Shown here: piece after piece, positions 7,375 to 15,300 of the stretch
Position numbering within the stretch: the first letter of the stretch is position 1
Layout of the letters: every line of letters starts with the position of its first letter
Assembly (NCBI GenBank): GCA_036986155.1
Contig: BTRA01000045.1
Span: 1 to 21,695, forward strand
Length of the DNA stretch: 21,695 nucleotides
DNA from: JACZXQ01 sp036986155
Lineage (GTDB): Bacteria > Gemmatimonadota > Gemmatimonadetes > Longimicrobiales > Gaopeijiaceae
Direction of reading: 5' to 3'
Position numbers and translations under genes: made by a program
Notes under the pieces: generated by a model
Told to the model about the DNA's origin: nothing
What the model saw: only the letters and a program-made list of their open reading frames with translations
Database searches by the model: none

Positions 7375-8012
7375 CTTTGTCCAAGCTGTCTTCCATGGTG
7401 CTTTTGGTTGTCGCGAGCCTCAGCACCGCACCGCGCTCGATCCTGGGCCAGGACCAACCGCCGAACGCAGAGCACGAGGTCGCTGGGTTGGGATACTCCC
7501 TCGGCGATCCCGGCGCACCCATCCATGTCATGGAGTTCGTGGACCTGGGGTGTAGGGAATGCCGGCGGTTCTCAGAGGAGACCTTTCCAAGCATCGAGGA
7601 GGAATACGTGTCCACCGGCCGGGTGTACTGGCAGATCATCCCCTACGTATCGGGGCTCCAGCCCAACGGCGAGCAGGGAGCTCGCGCCGTTGAATGCGCC
7701 GCCGACCAGGACGCGTTCTGGCCCATGCTCGAGACCCTCTACGCGCATCAAACGGAGTGGTGGACCAAGCGGCGACCGCAGAGGCAATTCAAGCGGTACG
7801 CCAAGGCTCTCGACTTGGACACGGATCGTTTTGGGCGATGCTACAGGGGGAAAGAGACCGAAGAGCGGACCGAAGCGAATACGGAGGTGGCGCTACGGGC
7901 CGGTGTTCGAGCGACGCCGACCTTTTTCGTCAACGGCCGTACGGTTCTCGGTGCTCTTCCCGCGGAGCTTTTCCGCGCAGTCCTCGAGAAGGCGGTCGTT
8001 CCCAAAGGCTGA
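7359..8012 (+). CDS. Exported DsbA-like thioredoxin-fold oxidoreductase
   Basis: The protein has 217 residues from GTG 7359. Residues 13-30 are a hydrophobic export signal (MVLLVVASLSTAPRSILG). The mature protein is a thioredoxin fold of the DsbA/Thioredoxin_4 type: GDPGAPIHVMEFVDLGCREC with the CxxC pair at Cys65-Cys68, an inserted helical domain (about 95-175), and the cis-proline segment RATPTFFVNGRTVLG. It should form, break or shuffle disulfides in the periplasm. The CREC dipeptide differs from the CPHC of classical DsbA, so redox potential may differ. Neither GTG 7359 nor ATG 7395 has a clear Shine-Dalgarno; translational coupling to the barrel gene is the likeliest entry. The barrel itself has almost no Cys, so it is not an obvious substrate. 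Confidence 0.87.
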   Translation: MGTALTLSKLSSMVLLVVASLSTAPRSILGQDQPPNAEHEVAGLGYSLGDPGAPIHVMEFVDLGCRECRRFSEETFPSIEEEYVSTGRVYWQIIPYVSGLQPNGEQGARAVECAADQDAFWPMLETLYAHQTEWWTKRRPQRQFKRYAKALDLDTDRFGRCYRGKETEERTEANTEVALRAGVRATPTFFVNGRTVLGALPAELFRAVLEKAVVPKG

Positions 8013-8053
8013 CGGCGGAGCCGGCCCCAGGACCGCCGCCGGAGCCGTGCCGG

Positions 8054-9190
8054 TCAGTCTGCGAGCCAGACGAACTTGCTGGTCGTCGGGTGGAAGGCGG
8101 ACCAGGCGAACCAAAACGCGATCATCGACCCAGGATGTCCGGGAAGCACGGCTCCGGCCAGTTCTCCGGCCACCGCCTGGCCCGTGCGGGCCCATTCGCT
8201 GCCAGTCTCGTTGTCGAGGATCTTCCCGTCCTCAACGCGGAATGTGAGCGGCGCGTCGGAACCAGGCGCTGGACGGTCGGAAATTCGCGAGAAGGTGAAG
8301 GCAGACTCGGCCACGCGGTCCCACACCACCAAGAAGGGCTCGCCATCCACCTCTGCGTTCACCACCCCGAGCTCTCCCAACTGGTCGAGCTCGAGGAAGG
8401 GAAAGGCCAGCACCCCTCCGTCTCGCCCTTCAATGGCCATCACCCTCTCCTTGGGCTGCCGCGTTTGATCGAACCTCTGCGGCAAGAATGGAGGGGCGTC
8501 CAGGTCCTCGTAGTCACCGTAGGGGTATTGCGTGTAGTCACGACTCCACCCGGTCTCGGATGAGATGACCTCGGTGTCCGGGTGATGCTCGAGCCAAGCT
8601 CTCCACGTCATTTCCGTAACTGCGATGCGAGGCAACACCGTCCCCGTTTTCGGGCCGCAGACGCCGGTCCCCATCATCTGAGGCCAAAGGGTCACGGGCC
8701 TCGCGCGGTCGAACATGACCTGGTTGTTGCGGAATAGGAGCCCCGACACGCCGAAGTCGACCCCACCCACCGCACTCCGGTCGAAGGCTATCGCCGATCC
8801 GGTGAGGGGACAGTACGTCACGAGAAACTTGCCCTCGGGAAGGTTGAGGTTCAAAACCTCATGCCACCAGAGGATGTTGTGCGGAATCGCAAGCACGCGG
8901 TCACCCACCAGGAATCCAATCACGCGATCGAGGGGCAGGAGATAGTCCGCTTCGGCATCGTCGGCTAACACGAACTTCGGGTTGATGAGCGCGGGGATAT
9001 TGTCGCGCCCGACCCCGGTCTCCAGGAGCTCGTCGAGGTCGATCGTGCACTGTGCTTCCGCGGCGTCGGGCGTATCGACTAGCCCTCCACCATCTCCGCC
9101 CCCGCACGCCGACAGCCCGATCATCAGAAGCCCCGACAGAGTCAGGGCCGGCAGAGTCTTTGAGGCTCGGGTCATCGAATCCATCGGCAT
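8054..9190 (-). CDS. DUF3179 family lipoprotein
   Basis: The protein has 378 residues. The start at 9190 is chosen because GGAGAG sits six bases upstream; 12 further codons upstream lack this. A lipoprotein signal ends in LSAC (lipid-attached Cys29), followed by a Gly/Asp linker. The body matches DUF3179: VTYCPLTGSAIAFDR, then GVSGLLFRNNQVMFDR and LWPQMMG, and a C-terminal FRVEDGKILDNETGSEW followed by FWFAWSAFHPTTSKFVW. Members usually read CPLCGT; here the second Cys is Thr, leaving one Cys in that motif. Biochemical function is unknown. It is convergent with the DsbA-like gene (41-bp gap 8013-8053). The segment 9191-9390 between it and the RidA-family gene shows only a 5-bp hairpin (9281-9295). 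Confidence 0.88.
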   Translation of the reverse strand: MPMDSMTRASKTLPALTLSGLLMIGLSACGGGDGGGLVDTPDAAEAQCTIDLDELLETGVGRDNIPALINPKFVLADDAEADYLLPLDRVIGFLVGDRVLAIPHNILWWHEVLNLNLPEGKFLVTYCPLTGSAIAFDRSAVGGVDFGVSGLLFRNNQVMFDRARPVTLWPQMMGTGVCGPKTGTVLPRIAVTEMTWRAWLEHHPDTEVISSETGWSRDYTQYPYGDYEDLDAPPFLPQRFDQTRQPKERVMAIEGRDGGVLAFPFLELDQLGELGVVNAEVDGEPFLVVWDRVAESAFTFSRISDRPAPGSDAPLTFRVEDGKILDNETGSEWARTGQAVAGELAGAVLPGHPGSMIAFWFAWSAFHPTTSKFVWLAD

Positions 9191-9390
9191 AGCTGTCTCT
9201 CCGGGGCGGGTGGCGGGCTTACACATTCAGAACGCGGCGAAATTCTGGACGGTTCCCAGTGGAGCGAGAAATGGCGTCTAAGCCCTTCGCGGGCTCAGGC
9301 CACCGATTCGTTGCGTACCGCTATGGCCCGTGTCGCGCGATCAATCCTGGCCTGCGTGCCCGAAGACCCGACCCCATGCCATCCAGCATT

Positions 9391-9864
9391 CTAGCCGGCT
9401 ATTGCCCAGCACTCGATCTCGACCTGTGCGCCGAGGGCCAGCCCGTCGGCCCCGAAGGCACTGCGTGCCGGCTTGAGCCCCGGGAAATATTCACGGTAGA
9501 CCTCGTTCATTTCGCCCCACTCGTCGATGTCCTCGAGCATGACCGTGCATTTCACCACGCGCTCCATCGACGACCCGTGGCGCTCCAGCACGGACTTGAT
9601 GTTCTCCATCGCTTGGCGGGTCTCCGGCTGGATCCCTCCCTCCACCAGGGTTGGTGTCCCGGGCAGCACTCCCACCTGGCCCGAGAGGATCATCAGGTCG
9701 CCGATCTGGACCGCCTCCGAGAACGGCAGATCCAGTTCCTCCGGGCCGGACGTGGTGAGGTACGCGACTTCCATCTCCGACCCCACCCGGTCGGAGACAG
9801 TGTCGGGAGCCGCGCAGGAAACCAAAAGAATGGGGGCCAGGGCGAGCGTACGCATGAACGGCAT
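9391..9864 (-). CDS. RidA (YjgF/YER057c/UK114) family lipoprotein
   Basis: The protein has 157 residues. The start at 9864 is fixed by GGAGGT four bases upstream. The first 17 residues are a type II signal ending LVSC (Cys17), so the protein is predicted to be lipid-anchored in the periplasm. The remainder is a full RidA domain: FSEAVQIGDLMILSGQVGV, then TRQAMENIKSVLERHGSSME, VVKCTVMLEDIDEWGEMNEVY, and PARSAFGADGLALGAQVEIE. The Arg (PARSA) and Glu (VEIE) that shape the RidA imine pocket are both present. Cytosolic RidA hydrolyses reactive enamine/imines such as 2-aminoacrylate; the role of an exported version is unclear. It diverges from the S9 peptidase gene. Confidence 0.9.
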   Translation of the reverse strand: MPFMRTLALAPILLVSCAAPDTVSDRVGSEMEVAYLTTSGPEELDLPFSEAVQIGDLMILSGQVGVLPGTPTLVEGGIQPETRQAMENIKSVLERHGSSMERVVKCTVMLEDIDEWGEMNEVYREYFPGLKPARSAFGADGLALGAQVEIECWAIAG

Positions 9865-9967
9865 GGGTACCTCCTCGAAGCGACAGCCGGGTGCATGATC
9901 CACAACGCGTTCCAACCATGATACGGGTCGGAACGGCCAATGGCCCGTGTTACCTTCGCGGCACCCC

Positions 9968-9997
9968 TTGACCAGTGAGCCGGCCGGCCGGCAGAAT
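9968..9997 (+). promoter_or_regulatory. Possible sigma-70-like promoter for the S9 peptidase gene
   Basis: TTGACC (9968-9973, five of six consensus bases) and CAGAAT (9992-9997, four of six) are 18 bp apart, about 60 bp before the peptidase start. The spacer is a run of CCGG repeats. This is a weak match by eye. Confidence 0.3.
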
Positions 9998-10059
9998 CAA
10001 TTTCCGCCGGCCCTCTAGCGGCGCACGGCCAAAGATCCTACTTGCACGGAGAGCTTACC

Positions 10060-12096
10060 ATGGCGGGCACGCCTCGTCGGACCGCAACCATCGCAATGCT
10101 CGCACTGCTCGTCACCGCCGCGCTGGCGGCGCCGGCGGCCGGCCAGAGCAAGAGAGCCCTCGAGGTCGACGATCTGTTCGGCATCAAGCGAGTGCGTAGT
10201 CCGCAGATCAGCCCGAACGGTGAGTGGGTAGCCTACACCGTCACGACGACGAGCCTCGAGGACGAGAAGTCCACGACCCGCATCTGGATGGTCTCCTCGG
10301 AGGGTGGCGATCCGCTCCCCATGACGGGCGAGGGCACTTCGGCGTCCAACCCGCGGTGGAGTCCCGATGGGAAGTATCTGTCGTTCACGGCATCCAGAAA
10401 CGAAGGGAAGAGCCAGGTTTGGGCGCTCGACCGGCGGGGCGGCGAGGCGCGTCAACTCACCGACGTGAAGCAGGGCATCTCAGGCTACGTGTGGTCACCC
10501 GACGGCACTAGGCTGCTTCTCACGATCCGCGATCCGGAGGAAAAGGACGAGGATGCCAAGAAGAATAAGCCGCGAGATCCATGGGTCATCGAGCGCCTAC
10601 AGTTCAAGCGCGACCGCCAGGGGTACCTGACAGGAGACCGGCACTCACACCTTTACGTACTCGACCTTTCCACCGAGGAGCTGACCCAAATCACATCGGG
10701 TCGGTGGGACGAAACCGCCCCGGCCTGGAGTCCCGACGGCAAGCGCGTCGCGTTCTCCAGCAACCGTACCGAGGACCCCGATGCCAACACCAACTCGGAC
10801 CTCTGGGTGGTCTCGGCGGAGAACACGGACCAGGGCGAGACGCTCCTTCGCTTGACGGACTACGCAGGCCCGGACTCGCAGCCGGCTTGGAGCGTTGACG
10901 GGCGCTGGATCGCCTACGTGACGGGGACCCACGATCCTCGATTCAACGCGTACGCGACACGCAAGCTTGCCGTGGTATCGGCGAAGGGCGGCGAACGCAG
11001 GATCCTGGCCGACGACCTCGACCGCAACGTTGGGAACCCCGAGTTCACTACCGACGGCAGGGGAATCCTGGTCAGCTTGCAGGAAAGCGGTGAGGTGCAT
11101 CTGGCTCGCATCGACTTCGAATCGGGACGTGTCACCCGCCCGATCGGTGGTGAGGTGACGATGTCCGGGTTTTCCGGGGGCGCGGGCGGCGTGGCCGCCA
11201 CGGTGTTGAGCACACCACACCGACCTGGCGAGGTTCACCTGGCGAAGAACGGTAAGCTCACCCGCCTGACCCATGTGAACGACGGGCTCATGAATGAACT
11301 CCGTCTCGCAGAGGTAACGAATATCCACTTCCCCAGCCGGGACGGCACGGAGATCGAGGGCTGGATTCTCACGCCACCGGGCTACGACCCGAATCTCAGA
11401 TACCCCACGATCCTGCGCATCCACGGGGGACCCAACGGACAGTATGGCGTGGGGTTCAACTTCGACGCCCAACTCTTCGCGGCCAACGGCTACGTGGTGG
11501 TCATCACCAACCCCCGCGGCTCTTCCGGCTACGGCCAGGACTTCGGCATGGCCCTTTGGCGGAAGTGGGGTATTCCCGACTTTGACGACGTCATGGCCGG
11601 CGTAGACTACGCCATCGAGCAGGGGTACTCGGATCCGAACCGACTGGGCGTGGGTGGCTGGTCCTACGGCGGTATCCTGACAAACTACGTGATCACGAAG
11701 ACAGAGCGCTTCAAAGCAGCGACGACGGGAGCCTCCATGGCGCTGTTGATCGCGAACTACGGTGTCGACCACTACCAGTTCGGCAATGAGGCCGAGTGGG
11801 GCCTGCCGTGGGAGAGCCGGGACGTTTGGGAACGCCTCTCTCCCTTCAACGACGTGGACAAGGTCACGACTCCGACCCTCATTATGGGAGGTGAGAAGGA
11901 CTGGAACGTGCCCGTCGTGAACTCGGAACAGCTCTACCAGGCATTGCGCCGACGAGGGATCGACACACGTCTGATCGTGTATCCTGGCCAGCCACACGGA
12001 CTCCGTGTTCCCTCGTATCAAAAGGACCGGCTCCAACGGTACCTGGCGTGGTACGACAAATACGTGAAGAATGCTTCCAAGCCGGTGACGGACTGA
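10060..12096 (+). CDS. S9 family peptidase (prolyl oligopeptidase / acylaminoacyl-peptidase type), exported
   Basis: The protein has 678 residues. An export signal is visible (TPRRTATIAMLALLVTAALA, cleavage near AAGQS). Residues about 35-400 are beta-propeller repeats of the TolB/WD40-like type, marked by recurring SPDGK, SPDGT and SVDGR blades. Residues about 420-678 are the alpha/beta-hydrolase catalytic domain: RIHGGPNGQYG, then NPRGSSGYGQDF, the nucleophile motif GWSYGG (Ser535), GGEKDWNVPV (Asp614) and PGQPHGL (His646). All three catalytic residues are present, so it should be active on short peptides, probably in the periplasm. The start at 10060 is supported by GGAGAG six bases upstream; a TTG at 10042 is rejected. 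Exported S9 peptidases are abundant in peptide-scavenging bacteria. It is followed by the DUF2911 gene after 53 bp. Confidence 0.95.
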   Translation: MAGTPRRTATIAMLALLVTAALAAPAAGQSKRALEVDDLFGIKRVRSPQISPNGEWVAYTVTTTSLEDEKSTTRIWMVSSEGGDPLPMTGEGTSASNPRWSPDGKYLSFTASRNEGKSQVWALDRRGGEARQLTDVKQGISGYVWSPDGTRLLLTIRDPEEKDEDAKKNKPRDPWVIERLQFKRDRQGYLTGDRHSHLYVLDLSTEELTQITSGRWDETAPAWSPDGKRVAFSSNRTEDPDANTNSDLWVVSAENTDQGETLLRLTDYAGPDSQPAWSVDGRWIAYVTGTHDPRFNAYATRKLAVVSAKGGERRILADDLDRNVGNPEFTTDGRGILVSLQESGEVHLARIDFESGRVTRPIGGEVTMSGFSGGAGGVAATVLSTPHRPGEVHLAKNGKLTRLTHVNDGLMNELRLAEVTNIHFPSRDGTEIEGWILTPPGYDPNLRYPTILRIHGGPNGQYGVGFNFDAQLFAANGYVVVITNPRGSSGYGQDFGMALWRKWGIPDFDDVMAGVDYAIEQGYSDPNRLGVGGWSYGGILTNYVITKTERFKAATTGASMALLIANYGVDHYQFGNEAEWGLPWESRDVWERLSPFNDVDKVTTPTLIMGGEKDWNVPVVNSEQLYQALRRRGIDTRLIVYPGQPHGLRVPSYQKDRLQRYLAWYDKYVKNASKPVTD

Positions 12097-12149
12097 GGGT
12101 GCGCGCTGCGCCCTCAGGTCGTATGGACGAACTCCCGGAGGACAGATCG

Positions 12150-13364
12150 ATGGCCCGTGCAGACGTTTCACGCTGGATGACAGTTCTCGCCTCGGCGTTA
12201 TTGGTGGCGGGGTGCGAGAGTGCGCCGGAGGAAGGAGGGCGTGTGGAGCCCGCGGTCCTTCCGGAGGGGCAACGCGAGTTCGTGACGATGCTCGGAGTGG
12301 ACACCATCGCCATAGAGTCGTTCGTGCGGACCGATGACCGGATCTCAGGCGTCTACGTCAGCCGGAATCCGGTCACGATCGTTGGGCGCTACGTGGCCGA
12401 CCTCACCCCCGAGGGCCGCATCGGCCGGTTGGAGATAGACTGGAGCACGCCTGCCACCAACCCGGACGGTGCGGAGCCCTGGACGTCGGTCATCACTGTG
12501 GAGGGTAACACCGCAACCGTCGTCAACGACGGAGGGGCGTCGGACGGTACGACCGAGATGGAGGTGGGACCCGGTGCTCTGCCCTCGCTCGGGCAGATCC
12601 CCATGGCCTTGTTCGTGGCCGAGCAGGCGGCGCGGGAGGCGAGGGCTGCCGGGACCGATGAATACCCCCTGTCCTTGATCAGTTCGACACGCCCACAGCC
12701 GACCACAAACGCGATCACTGTCGCCAGCGGCGACACGGTCTCGTACGACTTCTTCGGCAACCCCATGTACGTGTTGCTCGACGATGACGGCGCTCTAGTA
12801 AGTACGACGGGGTACGCCACGACGATGCAGGCGAGCAGCATTCAGGCGGAGCACATCGACGTGCCTACAATGGCATCCGACTTCGCCGCGCGGGACGCCA
12901 ACGGCACGGGGCTCGGCGTGCCATCCCCCGCGGCCACAGCCACGGCCACCCTTGGGGGCGCCCGAATCGAGGTAGCCTACTCGCAGCCGGCCAAGCGCGG
13001 CAGGGACATCTGGGGCGGGCTGGTGCCGTACGGCGAAGTGTGGCGCACGGGGGCGAACTCGGCGACGATGTTCACCACCGATACCGACCTGATTCTGAAC
13101 GACATGAAGCTGCCCGCCGGGTCGTACACGCTTTGGACCACGTTCACCGACTCGGCGCAGGTGCTCATCGTCAACCGACAGACCGGCCAGTGGGGTACTG
13201 CGTACGACGAATCGCAGGACTTTGGGCGGGTAGCGATGACCATCGACCATCTCCGCGACGTCGTGGAGCGTTTCACGATCTCCTTCCAGGAAATGGAGGG
13301 CGGTGGAGTCATGCACCTCGAGTGGGACCACACCCGCTTCTCGGTCCCGATCCGGTTCAGGTAG
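12150..13364 (+). CDS. DUF2911 domain lipoprotein
   Basis: The protein has 404 residues. The start ATG 12150 is chosen for GGAGG eight bases upstream; an earlier in-frame ATG at 12123 lacks one. A lipoprotein signal ends VAGC (Cys22). Residues about 265-404 are DUF2911: GGARIEVAYSQPAKRGRDIW, then GLVPYGEVWRTGANSATMF, LPAGSYTLWTTF, and a C-terminal MHLEWDHTRFSVPI. Residues 25-260 are a strand-rich region I do not recognise, with repeated short beta segments (GRYVADLTPEGRIGRLEI; DDDGALVSTTGYATTM). Most DUF2911 proteins are around 200-300 residues, so this has an extra N-terminal region. Function is unknown. It probably forms an operon with the peptidase and hydrolase genes. Confidence 0.87.
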   Translation: MARADVSRWMTVLASALLVAGCESAPEEGGRVEPAVLPEGQREFVTMLGVDTIAIESFVRTDDRISGVYVSRNPVTIVGRYVADLTPEGRIGRLEIDWSTPATNPDGAEPWTSVITVEGNTATVVNDGGASDGTTEMEVGPGALPSLGQIPMALFVAEQAAREARAAGTDEYPLSLISSTRPQPTTNAITVASGDTVSYDFFGNPMYVLLDDDGALVSTTGYATTMQASSIQAEHIDVPTMASDFAARDANGTGLGVPSPAATATATLGGARIEVAYSQPAKRGRDIWGGLVPYGEVWRTGANSATMFTTDTDLILNDMKLPAGSYTLWTTFTDSAQVLIVNRQTGQWGTAYDESQDFGRVAMTIDHLRDVVERFTISFQEMEGGGVMHLEWDHTRFSVPIRFR

Positions 13365-14079
13365 GGCGGCGGCAGCCCTGGACCTTCGCTTCCAAGCTAC
13401 CGAGGGAACCGGCACGGTCTCAGGCTATATGCTGCGCCGCCCCGACGCGCGGTGCATGCTCGTTCTGGCGCATGGGGCCGGCGCGGGGATGCGCCACCGC
13501 TTCATGGGCAGCTTGGCTGAGGAACTCGCCGGGCGCGGGGTAGCCACACTACGCTACAACTTCCCGTATGTGGAAGCCGGCCGCCGGCGCCCCGACTATC
13601 CGAACGTGCTGGTAGAGACCGTCCGGGCCGCGATCGCGGAGGCGGCCCGGCTCGCGCCCGACCTGCCGCTCCTGGCGGGCGGAAAATCCATGGGCGGGCG
13701 CATGACTTCGACCGCTGCCTCTCTTCAGGCCCTACCTGGCGTGAAGGGCCTCGTCTTCTTCGGCTTCCCGCTCCACCCACCGGCCAAGCCCGGCCGAGAG
13801 CGGGCCGAGCATCTGAGCGGGGTGACGGTACCCATGCTCTTCCTTCAGGGAACGCGCGACCGCTTTGCCAAGCCCGAGCTGATCCACTCCGTACTCGACG
13901 ACCTCGGAGACCAGGCAACGCTCCAACTCGTGGAAGGCGCCGACCACGCCTTTCACGTGCTCAAGCGCTCGGGCCGCACCGAAGGGGAGGTGCTGGCAGA
14001 GCTGGCGCAGTGCACCGGGGAGTGGGCCACAGCGATTCTCGCCCGTCGCCGAAGCGGTGGACTCCAACGTCCAAGCTGA
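13303..14079 (+). CDS. KANL3/Tex30-like alpha/beta hydrolase
   Basis: The protein has 258 residues from GTG 13303. The conserved body is LVLAHGAGAGMRHRFM, then GVATLRYNFPYVEAGRRRPD, the nucleophile elbow GGKSMGGRM (Ser129), GLVFFGFPLHPP, FLQGTRDRF (Asp186) and GADHAFHVLKRSG (His215). This is the bacterial KANL3/Tex30 dienelactone-hydrolase-like family, a cytoplasmic hydrolase of unknown substrate. The start is uncertain: family homology begins near FQATEGTGTVSGY (codons from about 13390), upstream of the first ATG (13430). The only canonical start before it is GTG 13303, inside the DUF2911 gene, with GGAGG three bases upstream. That gives a 62-bp overlap and about 25 probably non-conserved residues. 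A CTG at 13378 is the alternative. Confidence 0.87.
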   Translation: MESCTSSGTTPASRSRSGSGRAAAALDLRFQATEGTGTVSGYMLRRPDARCMLVLAHGAGAGMRHRFMGSLAEELAGRGVATLRYNFPYVEAGRRRPDYPNVLVETVRAAIAEAARLAPDLPLLAGGKSMGGRMTSTAASLQALPGVKGLVFFGFPLHPPAKPGRERAEHLSGVTVPMLFLQGTRDRFAKPELIHSVLDDLGDQATLQLVEGADHAFHVLKRSGRTEGEVLAELAQCTGEWATAILARRRSGGLQRPS

Positions 14080-14095
14080 TCGGACGCCAACGCGC

Positions 14096-15244
14096 CTACT
14101 TCGACACGCGGTTCCGTCCGTCTCGCTTGGCCCTGTACAGCGCACGGTCCGCGCTCTTGACCACCCTTTGCGGCGTGGACTGTGTGTTCGTCCGCTCCGC
14201 CACTCCGATGCTCACCGTGACCTGCAGCTTTCCGGCCGGCTTGCGCGCTCTGGCGGTCTTGGCACCCGATGGTTTCTTCCGCGGCCGGCCGCGACGGCGT
14301 ACGGAGAAGCGGCTCTCTTCGACCTTGGCGCGCAACTCTTCCAGATAGGGCATGGCCTCCTTGCGGCTCTTCCCAGGAAAGAGCACGGTGAACTCCTCCC
14401 CCCCGTAGCGAAACGCGCGCCCTCCTCCCGATACCGTCGCGAGTTGGGATGCCACCATCATCAGCACCTGGTCCCCAACGTCGTGTCCGTGGCGGTCGTT
14501 GAACTTCTTGAAGTAATCGATGTCCACCATTGCGACCGTGTAGGTCGTACCCGCCGCTTCGAGATCCTGCCAGAGCGCCCTGCGTGCCGGGAGCCCGGTC
14601 AGCTCGTCGTGATACGCCATGGCGTAGGACTTCTCCACCACGGCCATCGCGAGCACGAGGCCGGCTCCCATCAGGTGGACCGACGAAGCCACGGGGTCGT
14701 TGGCCACTGCAAGCGCCATCAAGAGGGACACGAGGGACCACGCCATGCCGCGGTCCACTGGATCGTCTCTGAACCAAGCGAACCCAACGATTACGACCCC
14801 CGACAGGGCGGCCGCCAAGATGCTCGTGTCGGAGAACGCTCCGCCGGGTACAGTACCCCCCACTCCGGGGAGGAAGTCCCACGCTTCGACGCCGGCGGCC
14901 AACGCGGGGAGGACCACGGGAATCCCTACCATGAGTGAGACGGCGGCAAGCGTGCCCACCACTTGGGCCAGGCCTCGGGTGGCCAACGCACCCCGGTCCT
15001 TCGTGCTGGTGAGCGCGGCAAGCGAGAGAGGTACCAGAGTCGCCAGCAATGCCGGGTTGGCCGCCGTACCCAACCAGCGCACCAGGGCGAGGGCGGCAAT
15101 CGCGCCCACGGCCCGGCTACGGCGGAAGCGCCACGCCAGCAGTCCGCCGGCACCGAAGATCGCCGGAGGATAGTTCGCGGAGGCGTCGATCAGCCAGGGA
15201 GATTCACGTGCGAACCAGGCGAGCGAGGCCACGGCAGTGACCAC
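14096..15244 (-). CDS. Membrane diguanylate cyclase (GGDEF domain)
   Basis: The protein has 382 residues from GTG 15244. Residues 1-205 contain about six membrane helices without a recognised sensor domain. Residues 208-382 are a GGDEF domain: YHDELTGLPARRAL, then MVDIDYFKKFNDRHGHDVGD, FRYGGEEF (active-site motif at 281-285), VTVSIGVAE and SADRALYRAKRDGRN. All residues for making cyclic di-GMP from two GTP appear present. The RxxD inhibitory site expected just before GGEEF is absent (VSGGGRAFRY), so product inhibition is unlikely. A 25-residue Arg/Lys-rich insert (about 316-340) includes RRRGRPRKK, an AT-hook-like string. The start is doubtful: the frame stays open upstream and encodes a plausible helix start (LRRVLVGWLWPGGA), but without ATG, GTG or TTG. 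It follows the rhomboid gene on the same strand. Confidence 0.88.
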   Translation of the reverse strand: MVTAVASLAWFARESPWLIDASANYPPAIFGAGGLLAWRFRRSRAVGAIAALALVRWLGTAANPALLATLVPLSLAALTSTKDRGALATRGLAQVVGTLAAVSLMVGIPVVLPALAAGVEAWDFLPGVGGTVPGGAFSDTSILAAALSGVVIVGFAWFRDDPVDRGMAWSLVSLLMALAVANDPVASSVHLMGAGLVLAMAVVEKSYAMAYHDELTGLPARRALWQDLEAAGTTYTVAMVDIDYFKKFNDRHGHDVGDQVLMMVASQLATVSGGGRAFRYGGEEFTVLFPGKSRKEAMPYLEELRAKVEESRFSVRRRGRPRKKPSGAKTARARKPAGKLQVTVSIGVAERTNTQSTPQRVVKSADRALYRAKRDGRNRVSK

Positions 15245-15300
15245 GGCTCCGCCCGGCCAGAGCCAACCAACGAGTACGCGCCGTAAGTCCTTGATGGCAG

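Noticed and set aside
8013..8053. GC hairpin CGGCGG/CCGCCG between convergent genes as a shared terminator
   Set aside because: The stem is only six pairs with a 14-base loop and no T-run, in a sequence rich in such repeats.
9979..9992. GCCGGCCGGCCGGC run as an operator
   Set aside because: Simple CCGG repetition is common in GC-rich DNA; it may just be the promoter spacer.
10645..12171. A 508-codon open frame antisense to the S9 peptidase gene
   Set aside because: It mirrors a well-supported gene with intact catalytic triad; long antisense frames are expected at this GC content, and its translation shows no recognisable domain.
13953..14882. 309-codon minus-strand frame, and a plus frame at 14057-14938, over the cyclase gene
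   Set aside because: Both are other-frame shadows of the GGDEF gene; they are low-complexity and Arg/Gly-rich.
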